Assembly (NCBI GenBank): GCA_022827095.1
Contig: JAJDTP010000025.1
Coordinates: 62,001-126,000, forward strand
From: Dehalococcoidia bacterium
GTDB taxonomy: Bacteria > Chloroflexota > Dehalococcoidia > Lucifugimonadales > UBA3495
Length of the DNA stretch: 64,000 bases
Direction of reading: 5' to 3'
The position numbers and the translations under genes are program-made. The notes below the pieces were generated by a model, which was not told the DNA's origin, did not search any database, and worked only from the letters and a program-made list of their open reading frames with translations. Positions 17,363 to 25,205 of this stretch are shown here, piece by piece. Each line of letters opens with the position of its first letter. The stretch's first letter is position 1.

Positions 17363-19216
17363 TTGGTTAGACCCAAGATCGTTTTCGCCGTCGCGGCAGC
17401 AATGCTGCTCGTAATCGGCATCGCCTGCGGCGCCAGCGAGACCCCGGCGGCCCCCGCCGCTCCGGCTTCTCAGCCGTCATCCGAGCAGCAGCAGACGCAA
17501 CCGGGCCAACCGCAGGCCCCCGCCGCTGAACAACCCACGGCCTCCGAGCCGCCGACAGCGATACCTACGGTTGTCGCTACGGCTACGCCCAGTCCGACCA
17601 ATACGCCTACCGCGGCCCAGGAAACCACGACCCTGGGCGGCCGCCTGCGCATCGCCACCATCCCACCGGTGCAACAGCTCACGGGCAGCTGGCTGGGCAC
17701 CACGACCTCGGCCAACACCCAGGTTCGGCCTTTCACCGACCCGCTGGTTCATACTGACCGTTTCGACGGCTCCCTGGTGCCCGGCCTGGCCACCAGCTGG
17801 GAGGCCAACGAGGATGGCACGCAGTGGACCTTCCAATTGCGTGACGACGTGAACTTCCACGGCGATTGGGGGGCTTTCACTGCCCACGACGTTCCGGTCA
17901 GCGCCGGGTTCATCGTCCGTGAGGATGCCATCGCCACCGACACGGGCCTCTTCCGTGGCCTCTTCGGCGACAATGAAGAGGAACTTGCGACCAACATCGT
18001 GGCCCTGGACGACAACACCATCCAGTTCAACCTCAAAACCCCCAACTCCCTGATGGACTTCTTCGCCGGAGCCCAGCAGGGCAACCTCTTCGTTTACTCC
18101 AAGGCCCAATACGAGGCGGAGGGCATCGAGCAATTGCAACTCAAGCCCGCCGGCGTCGGCCCCTGGGTTTTCGAGGAACGCACCGTCGACGTCAACATCC
18201 TCTACTCCCGCAATGGCGACCACTACCGTCGGTCCCCCTTCTTTGAGGAGATGGAGTACGTCCTGATCCCCGAGGAAACCACCCGCCTGGCCCAGCTCCA
18301 GACCGGACAGGTCCAGATTGGCGAGATCAGCCGCGAGCTGCACCTGGACGCGCAGGGCTCCGGCCTGGAAGTGCTCCAGAGCGAGTTGCCTTCCATCCAG
18401 GTCGCCTTCATCATCGGCGGCGTTTACAACCCTGAGGAAGCCGGGCCCTGCCTTACCGAAGGGTTCGAAAACTGTTTCTACCAGGCCGATGAGCCTCACC
18501 TCGACCCCAAGGTCCGCGAGGCCATCAATCGCGCCATCAACCGCGAGGAGATCAACCGCGAGCTGTTCGGCGGCATCGGCCGCCAGCACACCGTGTGGGG
18601 ATACCACCCCGCTCTGCCGGGCTACAACCCGCGCTGGACCGAGGAGTTTGACGACAAGTACGGCTACGATCCCGAACTGGCCGCTCAGCTCCTGGAGGAG
18701 TCCGGCCACAAAGATTACAAGCTTACGCTGCTTCTCACCGAGCTTCCCGGCGTTCCCGAAATGATCCCCATGGGCGAGGCTGCCTTCACTTACCTCACGC
18801 AGATCGGCATCGACGTGGAAACCGAGGCCATCAAGTGGTCCGACTATCGCGCCAAGTACTACCGCCCCGGCAAGACCCATGGCACTCTCGCCGCCACCCG
18901 TGGCACCTATCGCCCGGCTGACATCACACTCCGCTTCTACAACCGCAGCGGCAACGCCGGCTTCTGGCGCACGTCCGTGGATCCCATGACCGACGTCCTC
19001 TACGACACGGCCACCCAGAGCGTCGATCCCGAGGTCAAGGCACAGGCCCTCCGCGACCTTGGCGACCTCAAGTTCGACCTCTACTCCGAAGTGCCCATCG
19101 TGTGGCTGCCTGCGCAGATCGTGGTCAACCCGGCCGAAATTGGCGAGATGGTGTGGCCCGGCAACATCAACGCCAGCTTCACGCACACCGAGTACATTAC
19201 TCCGGCCTCCAACTAG
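17363..19216 (+). CDS. ABC transporter substrate-binding lipoprotein (family 5), paralogue
   Basis: The 617-residue SBP_bac_5 lipoprotein has signal VFAVAAAMLLVIGIAC with the lipid Cys about 22, then a Pro/Ala/Gln/Thr linker and the binding domain from GGRLRIATIPPVQQL. It shares long near-identical blocks with the 13116 gene (LVHTDRFDGSL, EAINRAINREEIN, YYRPGKTHGT, EVPIVWLP), so the two operons arose by duplication. TTG 17363 is chosen because GGAGGG lies at 17351-17356, six bases upstream, and it gives a compact signal peptide. A longer start at 17303 would fall on the -10 box. Confidence 0.92.
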   Translation: MVRPKIVFAVAAAMLLVIGIACGASETPAAPAAPASQPSSEQQQTQPGQPQAPAAEQPTASEPPTAIPTVVATATPSPTNTPTAAQETTTLGGRLRIATIPPVQQLTGSWLGTTTSANTQVRPFTDPLVHTDRFDGSLVPGLATSWEANEDGTQWTFQLRDDVNFHGDWGAFTAHDVPVSAGFIVREDAIATDTGLFRGLFGDNEEELATNIVALDDNTIQFNLKTPNSLMDFFAGAQQGNLFVYSKAQYEAEGIEQLQLKPAGVGPWVFEERTVDVNILYSRNGDHYRRSPFFEEMEYVLIPEETTRLAQLQTGQVQIGEISRELHLDAQGSGLEVLQSELPSIQVAFIIGGVYNPEEAGPCLTEGFENCFYQADEPHLDPKVREAINRAINREEINRELFGGIGRQHTVWGYHPALPGYNPRWTEEFDDKYGYDPELAAQLLEESGHKDYKLTLLLTELPGVPEMIPMGEAAFTYLTQIGIDVETEAIKWSDYRAKYYRPGKTHGTLAATRGTYRPADITLRFYNRSGNAGFWRTSVDPMTDVLYDTATQSVDPEVKAQALRDLGDLKFDLYSEVPIVWLPAQIVVNPAEIGEMVWPGNINASFTHTEYITPASN

Positions 19217-19243
19217 GCCGTTCGCAACTGCTGGTACAATTTT

Positions 19244-19270
19244 GTAGGGGCTGCTCGCGGTAGCCCCTAC
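19244..19270 (+). promoter_or_regulatory. Hairpin between binding protein and permease (operon 2)
   Basis: The stem GTAGGGGCT/AGCCCCTAC has a 9-nt loop. It lies 27 nt after the binding-protein stop and 24 nt before the permease GTG, the same placement as in operon 1. Confidence 0.6.
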
Positions 19271-19293
19271 GTCCGGTAACAAGGTATCCGACC

Positions 19294-20217
19294 GTGCAGC
19301 GTTATATTCTGTTCCGCATCGGCCAGTCGATCCTCACCCTTCTGGTGTTGACCGTCATCGTGTTCTCGCTGGCCCGTCTTTCCGGTGACCCGCTGGATGT
19401 GCTGCTTCCGTTGGAAGCCACCAACGAGGACGCTGAGCGCCTGCGCGCCGCCTGGGGTCTCGACAAGCCGGTACACATCCAGTACTTCACCTTCCTCGGA
19501 AACGCCCTCACCGGCGATTTCGGCGACTCCCTTCGCGTCCGCGGCCGCACGGCCATGAGCCTCGTCCTGGAGCGGCTGCCCAATACCGCCGCTCTGGCCG
19601 GCGTCGCGATCATCGTGGCCATCGTAATCGCCGTGCCCATCGGAGTGCTGTCCGCCGTCAAAAAGGACACTCCTTTTGACTACGTGGGCAAGGTGATCGC
19701 CCTGTTCGGGCAGTCCCTCCCGGCGTTCTGGCTCGGCCTCATGCTGATGTGGGTGTTTGCGGCCCAATTGGGCTGGTTCCCGGTGTCCGGCAAGGACCAG
19801 GGAGCCTTGTCGTACATCCTGCCCGCCGTTGCCATCGGCTGGTTCCAGGTTGCGGCCCTGATGCGCCTGGTGCGCTCATCCATGCTCGATGTGCTGGACA
19901 CTGAATACGTCAAGCTGGCCCGTATCAAGGGCGTCGTCGAGTGGAAGGTGATCTGGAAGCACTGCCTGCGGAACGCCGCCATCGCTCCCTTCACCTATTT
20001 CGCCCTGATCATCGGGTCATTGATGGTCGGCTCCGTTTCCATCGAGTTCGTATTCGCATGGCCCGGCGTGGGCCGGTTGGCGGTTGACGCCGCGGTGACC
20101 AAGGACTTCCCCGTGGTGCAGGCGGTGGTAATCACCTTCTGCATGGTTTACATCGTGGCCAACCTGCTGGTGGACATCGCCTACGCCTACGTTGACCCCA
20201 GGATCCGCTTCAGCTAG
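19294..20217 (+). CDS. ABC transporter permease, DppB-like, paralogue
   Basis: The 307-residue permease closely parallels the 15036 gene: RYILFRIGQSILTLLVLTVI at the start, GDPLDVLLPLEATNEDAERL, the EAA loop around RIKGVVEWKVIWKHCLRNA, and LVDIAYAYVDPRIRFS at the end. It should form the channel with the DppC-like product 12 nt downstream. GTG 19294 is the start, with GGTAACAAGGTATCCGACC upstream. Confidence 0.93.
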   Translation: MQRYILFRIGQSILTLLVLTVIVFSLARLSGDPLDVLLPLEATNEDAERLRAAWGLDKPVHIQYFTFLGNALTGDFGDSLRVRGRTAMSLVLERLPNTAALAGVAIIVAIVIAVPIGVLSAVKKDTPFDYVGKVIALFGQSLPAFWLGLMLMWVFAAQLGWFPVSGKDQGALSYILPAVAIGWFQVAALMRLVRSSMLDVLDTEYVKLARIKGVVEWKVIWKHCLRNAAIAPFTYFALIIGSLMVGSVSIEFVFAWPGVGRLAVDAAVTKDFPVVQAVVITFCMVYIVANLLVDIAYAYVDPRIRFS

Positions 20218-20229
20218 GAGAAGTTCCGT

Positions 20230-21162
20230 ATGGCTGCCGAAAACCCCGTCGCCAGCCCACAAATCGCCGATTCGCCCGACTACGGCGCGGTCTCGCAGCC
20301 CGGACGTCTGGGCAGGATCTTGCGCGAGGCCCGGCGCTACCCACTGTTCCCCATCGCCCTGCTCCTAATCGTCATGGTGATCCCGGCCATCGGCGCCGAC
20401 TGGATCGCTCCCCACGACCCCAAGCTGGGCAGCCTGTCCTCCAAGCTGCAACCGCCGGCGTGGATGGAAGGGGGTTCCGCGGAGCATCTGCTCGGAACCG
20501 ATCGCGTTGGCCGTGACATCCTGTCGCGCATCATGCACGGCGCCAGAGTATCCGTGGTCATCGCCGCCATTGCCATATGCATCGCCGGCGTCCTGGGCAC
20601 GTCGCTGGGCATCGCCGCCGGATACTGGGGAGGTTGGGTTGACGCCGTGGTGATGCGCCTGGTGGATATATCGTTGTCCATCCCCATCATCCTGCTGGCG
20701 CTCGTCATTGTTGCTGCGACCAAGCCCAGCATGGCCACGGTGATAACCGTGCTCGTGCTGTTGATGTGGTCCCGCTATGCCCGCCTCGTCCGCGGCGAGA
20801 CCCTGGCCGTTCGTGTCCAGGACTTCATCGCCCGTGCCCGAGTCTCCGGCGCTTCCCACCGGCGGATAATGTTCCGTCATGTGTTTCCCAACGTCTTCAA
20901 CAGTGTCATCGTGCTGGCGACTCTGAACGTGGGCTTCGTCATCATCCTCGAAGCCACCCTGAGCTTTCTCGGCGCCGGCATCCCGCCGCCACAGCCCGCC
21001 TGGGGTCTGATGGTCGCCGACGGTCGCGTGCTCATCGCCTCGGCCCAGGGCTGGTGGGTCTCCCTCTTCCCCGGCCTCGCCATAATGCTGGTGGTGCTCA
21101 GCATGAACCTGCTGGGCGACTGGCTCCGGGACCGCCTGGACCCGAAGCAAAGGCAGGTGTAG
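20230..21162 (+). CDS. ABC transporter permease, DppC-like, paralogue
   Basis: The 310-residue permease is a paralogue of the 16022 gene. Landmarks are [40 protein letters not shown], the EAA loop around [20 protein letters not shown] and [19 protein letters not shown] 20230 follows TAGGAGAAGTTCCGT, and the ribosome site overlaps the upstream stop. It is the last gene of operon 2; a perfect hairpin 40 nt later probably ends the transcript. Confidence 0.93.
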   Translation: MAAENPVASPQIADSPDYGAVSQPGRLGRILREARRYPLFPIALLLIVMVIPAIGADWIAPHDPKLGSLSSKLQPPAWMEGGSAEHLLGTDRVGRDILSRIMHGARVSVVIAAIAICIAGVLGTSLGIAAGYWGGWVDAVVMRLVDISLSIPIILLALVIVAATKPSMATVITVLVLLMWSRYARLVRGETLAVRVQDFIARARVSGASHRRIMFRHVFPNVFNSVIVLATLNVGFVIILEATLSFLGAGIPPPQPAWGLMVADGRVLIASAQGWWVSLFPGLAIMLVVLSMNLLGDWLRDRLDPKQRQV

Positions 21163-21202
21163 CGCAGACCTGGCCAGTCCGTGTCGCCGCTGTCGATGAT
21201 GA

Positions 21203-21233
21203 TGTGGGGCGAGGTGTACTACCTCGCCCCACA
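21203..21233 (+). terminator. Hairpin terminator after second ABC operon
   Basis: A perfect 13-bp stem TGTGGGGCGAGGT/ACCTCGCCCCACA with loop GTACT, 40 nt past the dppC-like stop. No T tract follows. Confidence 0.65.
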
Positions 21234-21398
21234 GTGCGGTTACCATATCCTAGAAATCCCGGTCCACTGGACCGACGTCCCCGACTTCCGAGTCTGCATC
21301 ATCCACGCCGCGTGGGAGTACTTGTATGGGCCTGCGCGCCGGCAACGGAAGGGCCTCGGAAAGTTCCAGGGGCGCGAATTTCTATACGGCGTCCCGGG

Positions 21399-21638
21399 CT
21401 AGACTATGGCCCCCAGCTTGTTGCCGAGATCACGCCCGGACGTGGGCGGTGGCAGTGCTTTGCCGTCTGTCCGGTATAGCTCAATCGCCTCATCAACGAC
21501 CTGGCAAAGTTCTTCGAATACTTGGAGTTCGTCGGCGCCGTGGCAACCTCCGTATATCAGACCCGGCGCGCTCCCCACGTAACACCGGTCCTCCTCGGAC
21601 CACTCGACGATCTTGACGTAACGGGCGCTGTCCTTCAT
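21399..21638 (-). CDS. hicB: HicB-family antitoxin
   Basis: The 79-residue protein has the partial RNase H-like HicB fold: YVKIVEWSEEDRCYVGSAPG, then a helix with LCQVVDEAIELYRTDGKALP. HicB binds and neutralises HicA mRNA interferase and often represses the operon. There is no added C-terminal DNA-binding domain, so autoregulation would depend on other contacts. It overlaps the hicA stop by 4 nt (ATGA), in toxin-first order, which is usual for hicAB. Confidence 0.85.
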   Translation of the reverse strand: MKDSARYVKIVEWSEEDRCYVGSAPGLIYGGCHGADELQVFEELCQVVDEAIELYRTDGKALPPPTSGRDLGNKLGAIV

Positions 21639-21829
21639 TGCCTGGATTCCTCAATCGCATTTCTCACGGCGCGAACTTGGTAGACTTTAGCGTCATCGCC
21701 CAGATTGCCCGATATGGTAACAGGCCTAGTAACGCTTGGATGTACGAAGTTCCGGTGGTTTCCCCGGCCTCCGCGGTTAACAAACCCGGCCCGAACCAAA
21801 TCAGCAACCAATTCACGGATTTTCGGCAT
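21635..21829 (-). CDS. hicA: HicA-family mRNA interferase toxin
   Basis: The 64-residue protein has the dsRBD-like HicA fold: KIRELVADLVRAGFVNRGGR, the catalytic-His block GNHRNFVHP, and VTISGNLGDDAKVYQVRAVR. HicA cleaves mRNA when not bound by HicB. It lies first in a two-gene operon. The catalytic His is present and both frames are intact, so this module may be functional. Confidence 0.85.
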   Translation of the reverse strand: MPKIRELVADLVRAGFVNRGGRGNHRNFVHPSVTRPVTISGNLGDDAKVYQVRAVRNAIEESRQ

Positions 21830-22025
21830 ACGCTAGGGCGTGGCAGTTGGATGGCACAGCCGCAAATGCATGGTAACCATCGACAACAAATTTGGCTACT
21901 GTACTCCGAATATCCAGCCCTCATATCCAAGCCAGGCATCTTACTACTGGACTAATCCCAAGCGTTAGTCCATTCTATCGGGGTACGCGACCAAGGAACC
22001 GCGACTAACTTAAGGAGCCATCACC

Positions 22026-22892
22026 ATGCAACTCGGAGCCATCTTCCCTCAGACCGAAATCGGCGCCGACCCCATCGCCGTAAAGGACTTCGCCCAGGCC
22101 GCCGAGGCCCTGGGCTATGAGCATCTGCTGGTCTTCGACCACGTCCTGGGCGCAGATCATACCCAGCGCGCCGAGTGGAACCGTCCCTACAACAAGGACG
22201 ATATGTTCCACGAACCCTTCGTGATGTTCGGGTACCTGGCCGCCTTGACCGAAAAGATCGAGTTCTGCACCGGCATCATCATCCTGCCGCAGCGGCAGAC
22301 CGCGCTGGTCGCCAAACAGACGGCGGAGGTCGACGTCCTCACCAACGGCCGCTTGCGGCTGGGCATCGGCGTGGGCTGGAACGAGGTAGAGTTCGAAGCC
22401 CTGGGCGAGAATTGGGAGAACCGCGGCCGCCGCTCCGCCGAGCAGGTCGAAGTCATGCGAATGCTCTGGACGCAGGAAGTGGTGAACTACGAGGGCCGCT
22501 ACCACAAGATCACCCACGCCGGAATCAACCCCCTGCCGGTGCAGCAGCCCATCCCGGTCTGGTTCGGCGGCGGCGCGCCCCAAGTAGTGAGACGCATCGC
22601 CCGCATGGGCGACGGCTGGTTCCCGCAGTTCCAGCCCGACGGCGCGGGCCGCGAACGTCTGGAGGAGATGCGCGAGTTGGCCCGTGGCTACGGTCGGGAT
22701 CCGTCCCAGATCGGCGTCGAGGGCCGGGCTTCCCTGGCCGACAGCAACAACCCCGACGACTGGAACCGGTTGGCATCCGACTGGAGCGACGCTGGCGCCA
22801 CCCACTTCTCGGTCAACACCATGAGGGCCGGCCTCAAGGGCCCGGACCAGCACATCGAGGCGATACGGCGGTTCAAGGAAGCGATGGGCTGA
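22026..22892 (+). CDS. LLM class F420-dependent oxidoreductase
   Basis: The 288-residue luciferase-like (TIM barrel) protein starts MQLGAIFPQTEIG and shows FAQAAEALGYEHLLVFDHVL, TALVAKQTAEVDVLTNGRLR and LGIGVGWNEVEFEALG, the last typical of F420-binding members, plus IPVWFGGGAPQVVRRIARMG. Such enzymes reduce or hydroxylate organic substrates using F420 or FMN; the substrate is unknown. ATG 22026 follows TTAAGGAGCCATCACC. A fragment of a similar gene lies at 23812. Confidence 0.9.
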   Translation: MQLGAIFPQTEIGADPIAVKDFAQAAEALGYEHLLVFDHVLGADHTQRAEWNRPYNKDDMFHEPFVMFGYLAALTEKIEFCTGIIILPQRQTALVAKQTAEVDVLTNGRLRLGIGVGWNEVEFEALGENWENRGRRSAEQVEVMRMLWTQEVVNYEGRYHKITHAGINPLPVQQPIPVWFGGGAPQVVRRIARMGDGWFPQFQPDGAGRERLEEMRELARGYGRDPSQIGVEGRASLADSNNPDDWNRLASDWSDAGATHFSVNTMRAGLKGPDQHIEAIRRFKEAMG

Positions 22893-22920
22893 CCCAGCGT
22901 CGTACCAGCGCTCCCGCCCT

Positions 22921-23069
22921 CTCACTCGTACCCAGTTTGTCACCGCGAGACGCGCAGCGACGTGGTGATCTCGTTCCCGCGGCGGCGTCGGTCGCCCTGA
23001 CGGGATTGCCGCCCCCGTATCAAGTGCGGGGGCGCAATGACGGTTCCAGCGAAACCGGGTACGCGTGAG
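22921..23069. repeat. Dispersed palindromic repeat, copy A
   Basis: It begins CTCACTCGTACCCAGTTTGT and ends with GAAACCGGGTACGCGTGAG, near-inverted arms. The middle contains GCCCTGACGGGATTGCCG and GCGCAATGAC, shared with copies C, E and F. It fills the gap between the LLM and Uma2 genes. Confidence 0.75.
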
Positions 23070-23100
23070 CTCCCGCCCTGCTCCGAGGAGGTATCCGTCC

Positions 23101-23808
23101 ATGACCACCACAGCGCGGCAACCGGCCGGCGTCCCCTTGTTGCCCGGCGAAGACCCGAACGTGGTCTATCCCGAAGAGGAAAAGGTGCCCGAATCCGAAC
23201 TACAGGGCAACGCCCGCCGTTACGTGCAAAGCGCACTGTCGATACGCTACCAGGACCAGCCCGGCGTCTATGTTGCCGGCGACTTGTTCGTGTTCTACCG
23301 GATGAATGACGCCGAAGCGCGGCTGGCTCCGGATATTATGGTTGTGTTCGGCGCGGCGGAAAGTCCACCCCGGCCGTCCTGGCGAGTGTGGCGAGAAGGA
23401 GGACTAACGCCGGACTTTGTGCTGGAAATCGCTTCGGAGGGAACCGTTGCGGATGACGCGGGATGGAAGCGGGACCGCTATGCCGCCATGGCGGTGAAAG
23501 AATACTGGCGGTTTGATCCGCAGGGCGGGGAGCTGATACCCGAGTTGTTGGTGGGCGAAGTCCTGGACGCGACAGGAGAATACCAGCCGTTGCCGGTGGC
23601 CCGGGACGCCGCTGGCATACTGCGGGGCCACAGCGAGTTGCTGGGGCTGGATCTGTGCGTGGTGGGCAGCGAACTGCGGCTGTATGATCCGGTAGCGGGT
23701 GAATGGCTGCGCAGCCATGCCGAATCCGAGGCCGCCAGATCTGCCGCTGAAGCCCGTGTCGCACAACTGGAGGCCCGCCTGCGCGCCGCCGGCATTGACC
23801 CGGCTTGA
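23101..23808 (+). CDS. Uma2 family restriction endonuclease-fold protein
   Basis: The 235-residue protein belongs to the Uma2/DUF820 (PD-(D/E)XK fold) family. Core residues are in RLAPDIMVVFG (Asp) and PDFVLEIASEGTV (Glu-x-Ala), then YAAMAVKEYWRFDPQGGELI. The C-terminus is a short coiled-coil-like segment SEAARSAAEARVAQLEARL. The cellular role of the family is unknown despite the nuclease fold; it is expanded in cyanobacteria and Chloroflexota. ATG 23101 follows GAGGAGGTATCCGTCC. A similar protein of equal length lies at 52624. Confidence 0.88.
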   Translation: MTTTARQPAGVPLLPGEDPNVVYPEEEKVPESELQGNARRYVQSALSIRYQDQPGVYVAGDLFVFYRMNDAEARLAPDIMVVFGAAESPPRPSWRVWREGGLTPDFVLEIASEGTVADDAGWKRDRYAAMAVKEYWRFDPQGGELIPELLVGEVLDATGEYQPLPVARDAAGILRGHSELLGLDLCVVGSELRLYDPVAGEWLRSHAESEAARSAAEARVAQLEARLRAAGIDPA

Positions 23809-23811
23809 CGA

Positions 23812-23911
23812 TATGGCCTCTCACCCGTCCTTCAGTGCCATGTGTGCGGGACTGAGGGAGCCGGACCTGCGCATTGAGGCGATACGGCGGTTCAGGGAGG
23901 CGGTGGGCTAG
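23812..23911 (+). pseudogene. 3' fragment of an LLM oxidoreductase gene
   Basis: The frame gives SHPSFSAMCAGLREPDLRIE then AIRRFREAVG and a stop. It aligns with the last about 32 residues of the 22026 protein (THFSVNTMRAGLKGPDQHIE, AIRRFKEAMG). GCGATACGGCGGTTCA is identical in both. It is a decayed tail of a second copy, directly after the Uma2 stop, so the Uma2 gene and repeat A appear to sit between an intact LLM gene and a leftover LLM 3' end. Confidence 0.7.
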
Positions 23912-23962
23912 TCTCTTTACCTGCGGACGCTGCCGGCGATCATTGAGGCCATGCGCCGAAGG

Positions 23963-24160
23963 TCAATCCGCCGGCATCGTGAACGTCGCCGCTCCATCGC
24001 TGTCGTGGCGGTGATTCGCCAGGGCAGTTACGACCTGCGTAAGCCGACCAACCCGGTTGTTCAGGTCATCAACGCGACGTATCAGCATTATCATCGGCGG
24101 CATGAATACTGCGATGAGCGTCGCCCCGACGCCGATGATTGCGATGGTTTGAGCGTTCAT
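23963..24160 (-). CDS. Small membrane protein with coiled-coil tail
   Basis: The 65-residue product starts MNAQTIAIIGVGATLIAVFM with one transmembrane segment to about residue 24. A basic/heptad region RRVDDLNNRVGRLTQVVTAL and a polar tail follow. ATG 24160 is preceded by GGAAAGGCCCGGC. I do not recognise a named family. The segment arrangement and ribosome site support a real gene, but it is short. Confidence 0.55.
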   Translation of the reverse strand: MNAQTIAIIGVGATLIAVFMPPMIMLIRRVDDLNNRVGRLTQVVTALANHRHDSDGAATFTMPAD

Positions 24161-24221
24161 GCCGGGCCTTTCCGTGGCGGTTCTACCCACATTTTAGCAA
24201 GGGCCGACGCAGGGCAGCAGA

Positions 24222-25154
24222 CTACACTCTACCCACCAAATCTTTCAGCGCAGCGTAGGTGCGAAGGCCGGTCTCGCTGTCGCCTTCGCCCGCGAAGATG
24301 TTGGCCATGAAGTCCGTGGCGCCGCCGGCGGCGAAATCCTCCAGTTGGCGGCGCAGCGAGTCCTCGTTGCCTATTACGCACACCTCGGATGGGCCTTCCA
24401 CGCCCTCGATGTCCAGCACGCGGCGGTAGTTCACCAGTTGGCCGTACCGCTCGTAGGCCTCGGCTGCCTGCCGCCGGCCCGCGCCTTCTTCGTCGCACAC
24501 CGACGTCGGCAGGCCGACGCAGACCCGCGGAGCCTCCCGTCCGCTGGCCTCGGCAGACCGCGCAATCCTCGGCGTGATGTGTTCCCGGATTGTCTTGGGC
24601 CCAGCCATCCACGTAATGGTCCCATCGGCCAACTCGCCGGCCAGCCGCAGCATACGGGGCGCCAGCGCCGAGATCAGCACCGGGCATTTGGGACGGTCCA
24701 GCACGTCCAACTCCGCGTTGACGTTGTAGAACTCACCCGAGAACTGCACGCGCCCCTCGTTCATCAGCGGGCGCAGTACCGACAGATATTCCCGCGTGTG
24801 CAGCGCCGGCCGGTCGTAAGACAGCCCGAAACTCCCCTCGATGCCCGGCCGGTGGGACGGGCCGAGCCCCAGCAGAAACCGTTCGCTGGTCGCCGCTGCG
24901 GTGGTCAACGCGTGTTGCGCCATCGCCACCGGGTGTCTCGGGTAAGTGGGCACGACGCCCACGCCAAGCTCGATGCGGTTGGTTTGCGCCCCTGCCAGCG
25001 CCAACACCGTCAGTGCGTCGTATCCACGCGCCGAGATGTGCGGCACCCAGAAGCTGTCGAACCCGTCCTCTTCCGCCTGCTTGATTCGCCCGATCAGTTC
25101 GTCCAGGCTCATCAGGTCGGCCGTCGACGCCCCAACAAATACTCCGATACGCAT
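24222..25154 (-). CDS. LLM class flavin/F420-dependent oxidoreductase
   Basis: The 310-residue TIM-barrel protein begins MRIGVFVGAS and has GFDSFWVPHISARGYDALTV, IELGVGVVPTYPRHPVAMAQ, RFLLGLGPSHRPGIEG and a C-terminal GGATDFMANIF. It resembles F420-dependent LLM proteins common in actinobacteria and SAR202. It is transcribed away from the LLM gene at 22026 and is separate in sequence. The substrate is unknown. Confidence 0.9.
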   Translation of the reverse strand: MRIGVFVGASTADLMSLDELIGRIKQAEEDGFDSFWVPHISARGYDALTVLALAGAQTNRIELGVGVVPTYPRHPVAMAQHALTTAAATSERFLLGLGPSHRPGIEGSFGLSYDRPALHTREYLSVLRPLMNEGRVQFSGEFYNVNAELDVLDRPKCPVLISALAPRMLRLAGELADGTITWMAGPKTIREHITPRIARSAEASGREAPRVCVGLPTSVCDEEGAGRRQAAEAYERYGQLVNYRRVLDIEGVEGPSEVCVIGNEDSLRRQLEDFAAGGATDFMANIFAGEGDSETGLRTYAALKDLVGRV

Positions 25155-25205
25155 TGTCGTCCTCCATGTACCGGTCGGCGAGGCGAGCCAACCTTGGTGC
25201 TTTGG

